Positions 18,291 through 26,936 of a stretch of DNA of 57,495 nucleotides are shown here, piece by piece; position 1 is the stretch's first letter, and every line of letters starts with the position of its first letter. The notes under the pieces are model-generated. The model worked only from the letters and a program-made list of their open reading frames with translations. It ran no database searches and was not told the DNA's origin. The translations under genes and the position numbers were made by a program. The DNA is from CAMCTV01 sp964420985 (lineage in GTDB: Bacteria > Bacteroidota > Bacteroidia > Flavobacteriales_D > Sanyastnellaceae): contig CAYQUT010000017.1 in NCBI GenBank assembly GCA_964420985.1, positions 1 to 57,495 on the forward strand, written 5' to 3'.

Positions 18291-18298
18291 TATTTTTG
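18291..18298 (+). promoter_or_regulatory. Putative -7 box for the small membrane protein gene
   Basis: TATTTTTG matches TAnnTTTG exactly and lies 16 nt before the ATG at 18315. The nearest upstream TTG (18274-18276) is only 14 nt away, so the -33 element is doubtful. Confidence 0.4.
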
Positions 18299-18314
18299 TT
18301 TAAAATTAAGTCAA

Positions 18315-18632
18315 ATGGACAATTATTTACCGGTAATCATTTTGGTCATTGCCATTTCCATCTTTTTGGTGTACCGCTTTAAGGATGAGATTACCATGAA
18401 GTTTCAATATGAAGATTTTGATGGAACCATTGACAATTGGGCGGTTGCGCATGTAAAGGGTGAAAAGCAATTTCACCCGATGATCTCATACGCAACAGAC
18501 GATGGTACAGTGCGTTTCAGGGCGGATGAGTTTTGTGTAGGTCAACCCATGTATCCCGTTGGGACAGCGGTAGTCATTAGGACACATCCTAGGAAGAAGG
18601 CACTCCGAAAAGTCCTTTATCCTAAGAATTAG
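18315..18632 (+). CDS. Small membrane protein, DUF3592-like
   Basis: 105 residues: an N-terminal membrane segment (YLPVIILVIAISIFLVYRF) followed by a small soluble beta domain. The end, FCVGQPMYPVGTAVVIRTHP followed by RKKALRKVLYPKN, resembles the strand pattern of DUF3592 proteins, in which a YPVG turn is followed by a strand and a basic tail. The match is by pattern only. Function is unknown. Its last codons overlap the convergent OmpA-family gene by 4 nt. Confidence 0.6.
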   Translation: MDNYLPVIILVIAISIFLVYRFKDEITMKFQYEDFDGTIDNWAVAHVKGEKQFHPMISYATDDGTVRFRADEFCVGQPMYPVGTAVVIRTHPRKKALRKVLYPKN

Positions 18633-19600
18633 TTCTTCTCAATCCATTGGTAAATCTCTTTCATACTGGGTTGAATGATGATTTCAATCCTTCTGTTCTT
18701 TGATTTATCCTCTGGATCAACGGGGTGATATTCACCTCTTCCTGCGGCAGATAAAATTTGAGGTTGAACCCCACTATTGGCGGACATGATTTTAACCACC
18801 TCTGTAGCGCGCAATACAGAGAGCTCCCAGTTGTCTCGGGGTATAACAGAAGAGTTGAGTTTGTCTGTATCTGTGTGCCCTTCCACGACAATCTCTACAT
18901 CATTTTCATCTTGTAAAGCATCAGCAATTTCTAAAAGTGCTTTCTTTCCGTTTTCGTCCACTGCCGTGCTACCGGAAGCAAATAGCAATTTGGCTTCCAT
19001 GCTCACGTATACTTTACCATCTTTTTCAGTAACCGTAAGACCTTTGTTTTTGAAGGCTTCTAATGCTTTGGAAAGTTTGTTTTTTAGCGCATTGGATGCA
19101 CTGTCTTTGGCGGCCATCATTTGCTGTAAATCCTTGAGTTTTGTCTCTCGTTCAGCAATGGCTTTTTCTTTTTCTTGTATAAGGTTTTCTTTGTCTTTTA
19201 TGACACCTTCTTTTTCACGAAGTGCCACTTCTTTTCTTTTAATTTCCTCCAGCAATAATCTGTTTTCTTTGGAAGATGCTACCAAAAGGGTATTCATCTT
19301 TTGCGTCAGCGTATCATTTAATACACTAAGATTTTCAACTTGATCTCTTAATGATCTGTTTGATTTTCCATATTTTGCGGTGTCTTGGGACAGTGACTCA
19401 ATGCTTTTTTTGGCCGTATTCAAAGATGTATTGCACTCTTTGTTGGCGGCGTCCATTTTTTCATTCAGATTTCTAAGCGTTTCAATTTCTTGATCTGCTT
19501 TGATTTTTTTATCTGAAAGCTCAGTGAACTTTTTCTTTGGTACGCAAGCAACAAATGAAGTGGTTGCCATCAGCATAAGTAGGAGCAATTTATTAATCAT
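18629..19600 (-). CDS. OmpA-family lipoprotein with long coiled coil
   Basis: 323 residues. A lipoprotein signal (MINKLLLLMLMATTSFVACVP, lipobox FVAC) is followed by about 160 residues of charged heptad-like coiled coil (EIKRKEVALREKEGVIKDKE and similar). A C-terminal OmpA/MotB peptidoglycan-binding domain follows: LLFASGSTAVDENGKKALLE, VVEGHTDTDK, NWELSVLRATEVVKIM, GRGEYHPVDPEDKSKNRRIE. It should anchor in the outer membrane, span the periplasm as a stalk and bind peptidoglycan. It converges on the DUF3592-like gene with a 4-nt overlap. Confidence 0.88.
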   Translation of the reverse strand: MINKLLLLMLMATTSFVACVPKKKFTELSDKKIKADQEIETLRNLNEKMDAANKECNTSLNTAKKSIESLSQDTAKYGKSNRSLRDQVENLSVLNDTLTQKMNTLLVASSKENRLLLEEIKRKEVALREKEGVIKDKENLIQEKEKAIAERETKLKDLQQMMAAKDSASNALKNKLSKALEAFKNKGLTVTEKDGKVYVSMEAKLLFASGSTAVDENGKKALLEIADALQDENDVEIVVEGHTDTDKLNSSVIPRDNWELSVLRATEVVKIMSANSGVQPQILSAAGRGEYHPVDPEDKSKNRRIEIIIQPSMKEIYQWIEKN

Positions 19601-19686
19601 AGCCTTTTTGGGTTATTGACTACAAATTACCGACCAATCCTTATGTTTTGATATCGGCTTTACTTGGAATTACAAACTTTGGTTTG

Positions 19687-21405
19687 TCAATTGATTTGAC
19701 TGATCCAGGAGAGTACATCCTCCAATTGAATGGCAGGGATTTCCAATTTATTTTTTTTGCGATAGCCGTTCAGTTGTTGATGGATGGCTGTGGGTTTGGC
19801 TTGTTTTAATTCTTCTATCGAATGAAAGCCAGCTTTGGGCAGATGCTCAGCCCATTCTTCACTCACACCTATATTTTTAAATGCGCCGAGATCTGGACCT
19901 TGTAGGTGTTTTTCTGGTCGCATTTGAGGGAAGAGCAATACTTCTTGGATGGTTTCATTGTTGGTGAGTAACATGACCAATCTGTCTACTCCGATACCCA
20001 TTCCAGAGGTTGGGGGCATACCATATTCCAATGATCGGATAAAGTCATGATCAATGAACATGGCTTCGTCATCTCCTCTCTCCATAAGTTTCATTTGCTC
20101 CTCAAATCTTCCCAATTGGTCAATGGGGTCGTTGAGTTCACTGTAGGCATTGGCAATTTCTTTACCATTGACCATTAATTCAAAACGCTCTGTCAGTTCA
20201 GGATTGTTCCGGTGTCTTTTACACAAAGGAGACATCTCGACGGGGTAGTCAGTAATGAAGGTAGGTTGTATGTAATGCTTTTCGCATTTTTCACCAAAAA
20301 TGGTATCTATGAGTTTTCCTTTTCCCATGTTTTCATTGACTTCTAATCCAATGGATAAGCAGAAATCATGAATTTCTTTTTCAGTTTTACCTGTGATATC
20401 AAAGCCTGTGAAATCAATGATGGACTGCGTCATTGTCACACGCTTGAATGGAGGTGTAAAGTTGAGGATATTGCTTCCGTGTTGTACTTCTGAGGTTCCT
20501 AGTGCTTTTTGACAAACGTGATTCAACATATTTTCCGTAAAGTCCATCATCCAGTTGTAGTCTTTAAATGCAACATAGATTTCCATGACGGTGAACTCAG
20601 GGTTGTGGGTTCTATCCATCCCTTCATTGCGGAAATTTCTTGAGAATTCATATACTCCTTCAAATCCACCTACAATGAGTCGCTTGAGGTAAAGCTCATT
20701 GGCAATTCTCAAGTACATTGGAATGTCAAGGCTATTATGATGGGTGATGAATGGTCTTGCTGCCGCCCCACCAGGGATATTTTGTAGAACTGGAGTGTCC
20801 ACTTCAAGATAGCCGTGGTGATTGAAAAACTCACGCATCGCATTGATGATGTGCGTGCGCAAAATGAATGTTTGCTTTACTTGCGGGTTGACCACCAAGT
20901 CAACATAACGCATTCTGTATCTAGCTTCAGGGTCTGTGAAGGCATCATAAATTTGTCCATCAGCATCTTTTTTAACCACAGGGAGAGGCTTGATGGACTT
21001 GGCCAATAATTGAAACTGCTGAACCTTAATGGAGATTTCTCCCATTTTGGTGGTAAACAATTTCCCGGTGATGCCAATAAAATCACCGTAGTGAACCCAA
21101 TGTTTAATAACATCATTGTAGAGCGATTTATCCTCTCCAGGACAAATTTCATCCACGTTGAGGTACAATTGGATTTTTCCAATGGCATCCTGAAGATCAG
21201 CAAAAGTGGCCTTCCCCATTACGCGCTGATTCATGATTCTACCTGCTAGAGTAACCTCTTTGCCCTCTTCATATTGCTTGAGGCAATCTTCAGATGTATG
21301 GGTGGTTTTAAACTCTGCAGCAGGAAATGGATCAATTCCTTGGTTTCTGAGTTTATTCAGGGCTTCTCTTCTTACAATTTCTTCTGGAGACAAATGCGCG
21401 TTCAT
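19687..21405 (-). CDS. lysS: Lysine-tRNA ligase, class II
   Basis: Charges tRNA-Lys. The N-terminal OB-fold anticodon-binding domain carries VTLAGRIMNQRVMGKATFAD. The class II core has motif 2 (FRNEGMDRTHNPEFTVMEI) and motif 3 (GMGIGVDRLVMLLT), plus IDTIFGEKCE. The protein is 572 residues, longer than the usual ~500, because of a C-terminal extension of about 65 residues after the catalytic core (from NIGVSEEWAEHLPKAGFHSI onward) that looks like a small helical, helix-hairpin-helix-like module. rsmI lies upstream on the same strand with a 9-nt gap. Confidence 0.96.
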   Translation of the reverse strand: MNAHLSPEEIVRREALNKLRNQGIDPFPAAEFKTTHTSEDCLKQYEEGKEVTLAGRIMNQRVMGKATFADLQDAIGKIQLYLNVDEICPGEDKSLYNDVIKHWVHYGDFIGITGKLFTTKMGEISIKVQQFQLLAKSIKPLPVVKKDADGQIYDAFTDPEARYRMRYVDLVVNPQVKQTFILRTHIINAMREFFNHHGYLEVDTPVLQNIPGGAAARPFITHHNSLDIPMYLRIANELYLKRLIVGGFEGVYEFSRNFRNEGMDRTHNPEFTVMEIYVAFKDYNWMMDFTENMLNHVCQKALGTSEVQHGSNILNFTPPFKRVTMTQSIIDFTGFDITGKTEKEIHDFCLSIGLEVNENMGKGKLIDTIFGEKCEKHYIQPTFITDYPVEMSPLCKRHRNNPELTERFELMVNGKEIANAYSELNDPIDQLGRFEEQMKLMERGDDEAMFIDHDFIRSLEYGMPPTSGMGIGVDRLVMLLTNNETIQEVLLFPQMRPEKHLQGPDLGAFKNIGVSEEWAEHLPKAGFHSIEELKQAKPTAIHQQLNGYRKKNKLEIPAIQLEDVLSWISQIN

Positions 21406-21414
21406 GACGCGAAT

Positions 21415-22086
21415 TTAATCTTTCTGCGGTGATACCAAGACAACAAATTCACCTTTTGGTTCATGATTTTCAAACCACTCTTTGGCACTGGCTAAATTTC
21501 CCCTGAATATCTCCTCATGTAATTTTGATATTTCTCTGACCACGGCGCACTCCCGTTCAGGTCCACAGAAGGTTAGCAATTGATCAATGGTTTTCAGGAT
21601 GCGATGGGGACTTTCGTAAAGGATGGTTGTTTTGTCTTCTAAAGCAATTTTTTTAATTCTGGTTTCTCTACCTTTTTTGTGTGGAAGAAAACCTTCAAAC
21701 ACAAATTTTTCAGCGGGTAATCCACTGCAAACGAGTGCCGGAACAAATGCGGTAGGACCAGGAAGACATTCAATGGTGATTTCTTCTTTGATGCATTCTC
21801 GGATGAGCAGAAATCCAGGATCTGAGATGGCTGGGGTTCCAGCATCGGTGATCAAGCATGTTAATGAGTTGGATTTTATTTTCTCAACAACCTTGTGCAA
21901 GGTATGGTGTTCATTGTTTTGATGGTAGCTGAGCAATGGCTTTTGAATTCCAAAATGTTGAAGCAGTTTACTGCTATGCCTCGTATCCTCACAAAGAATC
22001 AAATCGCATTCTTTGAGGTATCTAATGGCGCGTAGGGTGATGTCTTCTAAGTTTCCCAGAGGTGTGGGAACCAGGGCTAGCTTCAT
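21415..22086 (-). CDS. rsmI: 16S rRNA 2'-O-ribose C1402 methyltransferase
   Basis: SAM-dependent tetrapyrrole-methylase-fold enzyme that modifies C1402 in the decoding centre. Recognised by PTPLGNLEDITLRAIRYL, LILCEDTRHSSKLLQHF, CLITDAGTPAISDPGF, LPGPTAFVPALVCSG and ILYESPHRILKTIDQL. The length of 223 residues is that of the Bacteroidota form without the C-terminal extension. It overlaps the preceding hypothetical gene by 4 nt and is followed by lysS. Confidence 0.95.
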   Translation of the reverse strand: MKLALVPTPLGNLEDITLRAIRYLKECDLILCEDTRHSSKLLQHFGIQKPLLSYHQNNEHHTLHKVVEKIKSNSLTCLITDAGTPAISDPGFLLIRECIKEEITIECLPGPTAFVPALVCSGLPAEKFVFEGFLPHKKGRETRIKKIALEDKTTILYESPHRILKTIDQLLTFCGPERECAVVREISKLHEEIFRGNLASAKEWFENHEPKGEFVVLVSPQKD

Positions 22087-22844
22087 ATTTCGTGGCGTCG
22101 TTGAACCAAATCCAAGAGCTCAATAAAAGCAATGGTAGTCTCATCCCATGACCATTTTTGCTTGTACGTCTGAAACATTTCCAATGCTTTTTCTGAATCA
22201 CAATTATTCAAGGCAGATATGGTGATTTCATATTGTTCAGAATCTCCATTGAAAAGCTCACGTGCAAATTGGAATCGCTGATTCATGGTGATGCTCTTCT
22301 TTAGATCGTCGATCTTGGATTTTTCTAGCCGATTAAGAATGGTGGAAGTACTTTGATTTTGAGACAAGATGTCATTGAGAGATACAATGGGGGTTGGCTC
22401 AGGGAATGAAATTCCAATGGCGTTGTCTTCTGAAGGTTCTGTCGTTACTGTGTTTTCGGTAGGTTCTGTTTTGGTTACCTCCTCAATCATATCCATCAAA
22501 TTCACTTGACGTTGATCAGCAACGGATTCGTGAACAATTGGATTAAAATCTGAAGTTGATTCCGTTTCTCTTGGATTGTCGGTTACCTCTGAAAGGTCCA
22601 AAGTAAAAGTTGGCAATTCAATCTCAACGGTTGTGTTTTGAATCTCCTCTGTCAATGAACCATTCACCTCGTGCTCATAGGCTTTGTGTCTTAAGACAAT
22701 GAGTCTTTCATAAAGATCGCGAGCGTTGTTGACCATGGACTCTAAACTTTCTTTTTTGTATTGACCGCTATATAGGTGGTTCAGCTGGTCAGTTAATTGT
22801 TGAGCTAGGCTTTGAAGAGGGATGAAGTGATTTTCCATATGCAT
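22083..22844 (-). CDS. Conserved-looking hypothetical protein
   Basis: 253 residues with no signal peptide. The N-terminal 70 residues are helical (LQSLAQQLTDQLNHLYSGQY, NNARDLYERLIVLRHKAYE). A Ser/Thr/Glu-rich linker of about 100 residues with low complexity follows (TEPTENTVTTEPSEDN). A helical C-terminal part (LKKSITMNQRFQFARELFNG, TISALNNCDSEKALEMFQTY) ends the protein. No family is recognised. The 4-nt overlap with rsmI suggests coupling. A second ATG at 22838 is an alternative start. Confidence 0.65.
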   Translation of the reverse strand: MHMENHFIPLQSLAQQLTDQLNHLYSGQYKKESLESMVNNARDLYERLIVLRHKAYEHEVNGSLTEEIQNTTVEIELPTFTLDLSEVTDNPRETESTSDFNPIVHESVADQRQVNLMDMIEEVTKTEPTENTVTTEPSEDNAIGISFPEPTPIVSLNDILSQNQSTSTILNRLEKSKIDDLKKSITMNQRFQFARELFNGDSEQYEITISALNNCDSEKALEMFQTYKQKWSWDETTIAFIELLDLVQRRHEI

Positions 22845-22921
22845 CGTATTGTGGCTAAAATAAGTGTATCTCTTCTGCGAAATGGATTTCTTTAAAAGAG
22901 TTATTCAAAGTAAAAAGTGAG

Positions 22922-23275
22922 TTACTTGGCCTTACTTTTCAATGATTTAGGGAGCCCGTTCCAAACACAATCATAGCTGTGATCAATGAGTTCCCAAATC
23001 AGTTTATGTGGAACGTCGGATGCAAGGAGAATAGTGTTCCAATGCTTTTTATTGGCGTGATATCCGGGTTGAACGCCATCATAGAGATTCCTTAATTCTA
23101 TTGCTTTTTCGGGATTGCATTTGAGATTGATTCCGTCAAAATCTAATATATCGGCCATGGCAAATATTTTACCATGAACTTTAAAAACCAATGTTGTCTC
23201 GTTAAAAGGGAATTCTTCGGTGGTATGCGGCTTTGAGAGACAGTAATCTCTGTAAGATTCAATGTGAAAATCCAT
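22922..23275 (-). CDS. MmcQ/YjbR family protein
   Basis: 117 residues with the layout of the MmcQ/YjbR (DUF419) family, a CyaY-like fold of uncertain function: YRDYCLSKPHTTEEFPF near the N-terminus, LVFKVHGKIFAMADI, INLKCNPEKAIELR, GYHANKKHWNTILL and a C-terminal helix LIWELIDHSYDCVWNGLPKS. I chose the ATG at 23275; the open frame extends 17 codons further into the PorP/SprF gene, but the family begins here. The gap to the upstream PorP/SprF stop is 2 nt. Confidence 0.86.
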   Translation of the reverse strand: MDFHIESYRDYCLSKPHTTEEFPFNETTLVFKVHGKIFAMADILDFDGINLKCNPEKAIELRNLYDGVQPGYHANKKHWNTILLASDVPHKLIWELIDHSYDCVWNGLPKSLKSKAK

Positions 23276-23277
23276 CG

Positions 23278-24210
23278 TTACTCGTAAGCTGCACAGAGTT
23301 CTTTTTCTTTCCCCAAAACGGCGCATGTCTTTAGGGCAAGGCTGATTTCATGGGTATGGTAAGAGCCGTATTTGATGCGGTTAAGGGTTAAATCATAAGC
23401 GTAAGAAACGGCCAATTGCTTATAGACATCAAATTTAACGATACCACTCACCCCATGACCATTTCTGGCAGCAAAACCAAGGCTAAATTTCTTTTTATAG
23501 GTAAGCAAAGCTTGCGCATCAATGGCTGGACGAGTACCTTTTACCCAACGGAACATGAAAGAAGGTTTAAAGGCGAGGTCTTTTGATATTTTGATGTATT
23601 TTCCGTAGACAATGCTGTAATGTCTATTGTATCTGCCGGTTTGTAATCCGTCAATGGCTGAATTGGTGAGAGATTTAATGGAAAGTCCATAAAATCGATC
23701 TCCGCGATAAAGCCAAACACCGGCATTGATATTGGGAAAAATGTAATCACTCACCACGCCATTGATGACGGTTTCATTGTAGGGGTCTTGGAAGTTTATT
23801 TTGGTATAATCAATTCTCAATTGCGTTAGACCTACAGCAATTCCTCCAGCTAAATTGTATCCCTTGCTCACTCTGGTGTGATAAGCATACTGTAGCATAA
23901 GGGATGTTGAACCAAAAGCGCCATTGACATCAGACTCAATATTGGCCCCTAGACCTTGAAAGGCATTTCTCATTGCCCTTAATCGTCCATGAACGAATAC
24001 ATTGGTGGTCTTAGGCGCTCCATCTATACCGGACCATTGTTGACGGTAATTGGATTTGATTTCTGTACAAGTGGTATAGCCCGTGGCTGCAGGGTTTACC
24101 AATTGATAATTAAAAATAAAATTGGTGTATTGCGTCAATTGTTGACCCCAAATGCTTTGCAAGCAGAGCAAAAAAGCAGAAACAAGACTGTATTTTTTGA
24201 GGGCAATCAT
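23278..24210 (-). CDS. PorP/SprF family T9SS-associated membrane protein
   Basis: 310-residue outer-membrane protein with signal peptide (LVSAFLLCLQSIWGQ) and the PorP/SprF opening QLTQYTNFIFNYQLVNPAATGY, then RQQWSGIDGAPKTTNVFVHG, LQYAYHTRVSKGYNLAGGIA and INAGVWLYRGDRFYGLSI. Members of this family usually sit beside a protein with a type-B sorting domain and help deliver or anchor it. That is the case here: the preceding gene (24210-25232) carries such a domain and its stop overlaps this ATG by one base (TGATG). Confidence 0.93.
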   Translation of the reverse strand: MIALKKYSLVSAFLLCLQSIWGQQLTQYTNFIFNYQLVNPAATGYTTCTEIKSNYRQQWSGIDGAPKTTNVFVHGRLRAMRNAFQGLGANIESDVNGAFGSTSLMLQYAYHTRVSKGYNLAGGIAVGLTQLRIDYTKINFQDPYNETVINGVVSDYIFPNINAGVWLYRGDRFYGLSIKSLTNSAIDGLQTGRYNRHYSIVYGKYIKISKDLAFKPSFMFRWVKGTRPAIDAQALLTYKKKFSLGFAARNGHGVSGIVKFDVYKQLAVSYAYDLTLNRIKYGSYHTHEISLALKTCAVLGKEKELCAAYE

Positions 24211-25232
24211 CAGTGCATTATCGATATATAGCCAGTATAAGGCTCAATGTAAACCACAGGGCTGTTGAGTTCTATAACGTAGTAATAACTTCCAGTGGGT
24301 AATTTTTTTCCTCTATTGGTCCCATCCCAAGGCGAAGCGTAACCGATGGAGCGGAATACATTTTGTCCCCAGCGATCGTATACGTTGATTTCTGCACGTG
24401 GAAATTTCTGTATACCCAATATTTCCCAGTTATCATTGATACCATCTCCATTGGGAGATATGGCATTGAAAAAGTCAATGGCCTCACCAACAATGACCGT
24501 AATGGTACTACTCACTTCACACTCCCCTATTTGTGAGTTGACCAAGAATTCTGTTGTTTCAGTTGGAAATGCATTGGTTGTTGCGGCAGAAACGTTTCCA
24601 ACAAAATCGGCGGGGGTCCAACTGATGCTGGCCTCTGGAGATTGCCCTGACACAGAGATTTGAGATTCTTGACCAGCAAAAATAAAGCTCGGTGTTCTGG
24701 TAGTGCCAATTTCTAGCGGAGCTCCAGATGCAGAAACAGTTAAACTGCACGGACCAAAAAGTGTTTGATTGTGATTGGAACCGACAACTACGATGAAATC
24801 AGAGTGAGTGGGCAAATTATAAAAGTCAAATGATTGGGATTCTCCTAACATCAAATAGCAACCCACTTGGTCGATGTAGGTTAAAGTATCACATGCCCCC
24901 TGGTCTGGATTGATTTGGATGATGGTTAAAAAAATACTGTCCAAGGCCACCTGAGCAGTGCCTGAAATGGGATCAACTTGGATATAATCACAATCTGTTC
25001 TTTGTATATCAATGGTTAGAACCCCTCCTTGCCCTCCTGTTGACATTAAATAGCTGTAACTCGATGAACTTTCAAAGCACCCAAATTGAAAACCGCCAGC
25101 GCTCAGATTGTTTTCAGGGATTTCAGTGGCCTCACCACACAAAGGGTGGTTGGCTATTTCTGCGCAGGATTGTCCCATGGCATGGAACCCAATAAGGACC
25201 ATCAATAAAAGAGTGAACGTTTGTCTGCGCAT
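24210..25232 (-). CDS. T9SS cargo with type-B (gliding motility-associated) C-terminal domain
   Basis: 340 residues. Signal peptide (TFTLLLMVLIGFHAMGQ), then a Cys-containing beta-rich region (CAEIANHPLCGEATEIPE, FDFYNLPTHSDFIVVVGS), an Ig/PKD-like segment (ISVSGQSPEASISWTP) and a C-terminal CHU_C / type-B sorting domain: FNAISPNGDGINDNWEI, INVYDRWGQNVFRS, WDGTNRGKKLPTGSYYYVI. It is expected to be exported by T9SS and held at the surface with the PorP/SprF partner encoded next. An exact -7 box lies four bases before the ATG. Confidence 0.93.
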   Translation of the reverse strand: MRRQTFTLLLMVLIGFHAMGQSCAEIANHPLCGEATEIPENNLSAGGFQFGCFESSSSYSYLMSTGGQGGVLTIDIQRTDCDYIQVDPISGTAQVALDSIFLTIIQINPDQGACDTLTYIDQVGCYLMLGESQSFDFYNLPTHSDFIVVVGSNHNQTLFGPCSLTVSASGAPLEIGTTRTPSFIFAGQESQISVSGQSPEASISWTPADFVGNVSAATTNAFPTETTEFLVNSQIGECEVSSTITVIVGEAIDFFNAISPNGDGINDNWEILGIQKFPRAEINVYDRWGQNVFRSIGYASPWDGTNRGKKLPTGSYYYVIELNSPVVYIEPYTGYISIMH

Positions 25233-25236
25233 TGAA

Positions 25237-25244
25237 CAAATATA
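25237..25244 (-). promoter_or_regulatory. -7 box of the type-B cargo gene, four bases before the ATG
   Basis: On the minus strand TATATTTG (25244-25237) matches TAnnTTTG exactly and ends four bases before the ATG at 25232. No good -33 TTG is found; candidates lie at 7, 11 and 24 nt. It predicts a leaderless or nearly leaderless transcript and a unit separate from the biotin carrier gene upstream. Confidence 0.48.
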
Positions 25245-25254
25245 AGTCGTGCAA

Positions 25255-25755
25255 TCAATAGAACTCTACAAGTAAAGTACTTTTTTCAACCGCCTGACCT
25301 TGATTAACTTGAATTGATTTTATTTTTCCTTCACCTTGTGCCTTAATAACGTTTTCCATCTTCATGGCCTCTAAAATCAACAATGGTGTGTCTTTGGTAA
25401 CTTCTTCATCCACCTGTACCAAAATCTGTCTCACCAATCCGGGCATGGGGGCTTTCAGATTTTTGATTTTTTTTGTTGAAGATCCACCCATTCCTAATTT
25501 TTCCAACAAAGCGTCAATGGGCTGTGTTATCGAAACATTGAATAGGCTGTGATTTATTTTTAAGGTGGCTAATTTGGTTTCTTTTTGAAAATCTATCCAC
25601 TCCCCTCTAAACGTCTTGTTTTGATATTTAAGACAAAAATGATTTTTCTTTTCAGTGGGTAGGATCTCTATTTTTTCACCCTTCCAAATGGCATGAAGCA
25701 AGGTCTTGTCCCAACTAAAGTCAAATTCTTTATTTTCAATTCGTGCTTTTGTCAT
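25255..25755 (-). CDS. Biotin carboxyl carrier protein (acyl-CoA carboxylase type)
   Basis: 166 residues. The C-terminal 75 form a biotinyl domain with APMPGLVRQILVQVDEEV and the biotinylation motif EAMKMENVI (biotin on K132). The N-terminal ~85 residues form a small beta domain, as in BCCP subunits of acetyl- or propionyl-CoA carboxylases of Bacteroidota. It carries CO2 between carboxylase and carboxyltransferase. The partner subunits are not adjacent, so the enzyme it serves is uncertain. An exact -7 box (TAGCTTTG) lies 7 nt before its ATG. hemW is divergent, 15 nt away. Confidence 0.88.
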   Translation of the reverse strand: MTKARIENKEFDFSWDKTLLHAIWKGEKIEILPTEKKNHFCLKYQNKTFRGEWIDFQKETKLATLKINHSLFNVSITQPIDALLEKLGMGGSSTKKIKNLKAPMPGLVRQILVQVDEEVTKDTPLLILEAMKMENVIKAQGEGKIKSIQVNQGQAVEKSTLLVEFY

Positions 25756-25762
25756 AATATCG

Positions 25763-25770
25763 CAAAGCTA
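25763..25770 (-). promoter_or_regulatory. -7 box of the biotin carrier gene
   Basis: On the minus strand TAGCTTTG (25770-25763) is exact to TAnnTTTG and ends seven bases before the ATG at 25755. It abuts the hemW ATG (25771) on the other strand, so transcription of one gene could interfere with the other. Confidence 0.42.
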
Positions 25771-26910
25771 ATGAGAAATCGATTGGGGATTTATTTTCAT
25801 GTTCCTTTTTGCAAGCAGGCCTGCACCTATTGTGATTTTCATTTCTCTACCCAAATCAATCTGATTCAGGATATGGCTGATGCTCAAACATTGGAGTTGG
25901 TTCATTATTCCAATGCGGCCCATCCATTTCAAATCGAGACCATTTATTTTGGTGGAGGTACTCCAAGTATTTTGGAGGTGAGGTACATTCAAAAATGGTT
26001 GGATATCATACATCATCATTATTCTGTTTCTGAAAATTGTGAGATTACCCTGGAAATAAATCCCGATGATATTGAATCCCATAAAGTTCAAAATTGGAAA
26101 GAGATGGGGATCAACCGTTTTAGCGTCGGGATACAATCTTTTGATGGTGAAGTTTTGCAATGGATGAATCGAGCGCACTCATCCATTCAATCCAAAACGG
26201 GCGTTCAACATCTTCAGGATGCTGGATTTGAAAATATTTCGGTTGATTTAATCTATGGACATGGCAAGTTAGATAGGGAGGAATGGTTTGAAGATGTCAA
26301 TCAATTTATTGCTTTGGGTGTACCGCACATCAGTGCGTATGCGTTGACAGTTGAGGCCAAAACGCCTTTGGAATATCAATTGAAAAAGGGATATTACTCA
26401 GGTCAAGATGAAGAACAAACGGTTCAAGAATTTATGCATTTGCATCAAATTCTTCAAGAGAATGGCTATCACCATTATGAGGTCTCCAATTATGCAAAAC
26501 CTGGTTTTGAGTCCAAACACAATCGTTCTTATTGGGAAGGGCATCCTTATCTTGGGATAGGCCCTTCGGCACACTCTTTTAATGGTAAGGATAGACGATA
26601 CAATGTGGCCAACAATCCCCAGTACATACGGTTAGTACAGTCACAACAGTGGGATAAATTGGTTCAATGGGATAGAATAGATGACAAGGCCGTTTGGAAT
26701 GAATTGTGGCTGATTGGATTAAGAACAAAAAAAGGCGTTGACCTGCGGCAGGCTCAAATAAATCCGTTGTATCAAAAAACAACAGATGAAGCCGTCACCA
26801 AATGGATCAAATCAGGGCATTTGATAATTGAGGGAAATCAATTATCTTGCACTCCATTGGGATGGATGGTTTTAGACCTTATACTTCTTGATTTTTTTGT
26901 AGTTGAATAA
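25771..26910 (+). CDS. hemW: HemW-like heme chaperone, radical SAM
   Basis: 379 residues of the coproporphyrinogen-III-oxidase-like HemW family, which binds heme and delivers it to respiratory proteins rather than oxidising coproporphyrinogen. The [4Fe-4S] cysteines are in FHVPFCKQACTYCDFHF (C14, C18, C21). Next come TIYFGGGTPSIL, EITLEINPDD, NRFSVGIQSFDGEVLQWMNR, SVDLIYGHG, SAYALTVE and EVSNYAKPGFESKHNRSYW, all usual for the family. I chose the ATG at 25771; longer frames run into the divergent biotin carrier gene. Confidence 0.92.
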   Translation: MRNRLGIYFHVPFCKQACTYCDFHFSTQINLIQDMADAQTLELVHYSNAAHPFQIETIYFGGGTPSILEVRYIQKWLDIIHHHYSVSENCEITLEINPDDIESHKVQNWKEMGINRFSVGIQSFDGEVLQWMNRAHSSIQSKTGVQHLQDAGFENISVDLIYGHGKLDREEWFEDVNQFIALGVPHISAYALTVEAKTPLEYQLKKGYYSGQDEEQTVQEFMHLHQILQENGYHHYEVSNYAKPGFESKHNRSYWEGHPYLGIGPSAHSFNGKDRRYNVANNPQYIRLVQSQQWDKLVQWDRIDDKAVWNELWLIGLRTKKGVDLRQAQINPLYQKTTDEAVTKWIKSGHLIIEGNQLSCTPLGWMVLDLILLDFFVVE

Positions 26911-26936
26911 TCAAATAATAGAAGACGGAGTGATTG

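Noticed and set aside
18777..19343. 188-codon Ser/Phe-rich open frame opposite the OmpA-family lipoprotein gene
   Set aside because: Low-complexity product that mirrors the Lys/Glu-rich coiled coil on the other strand; no start context or family match.
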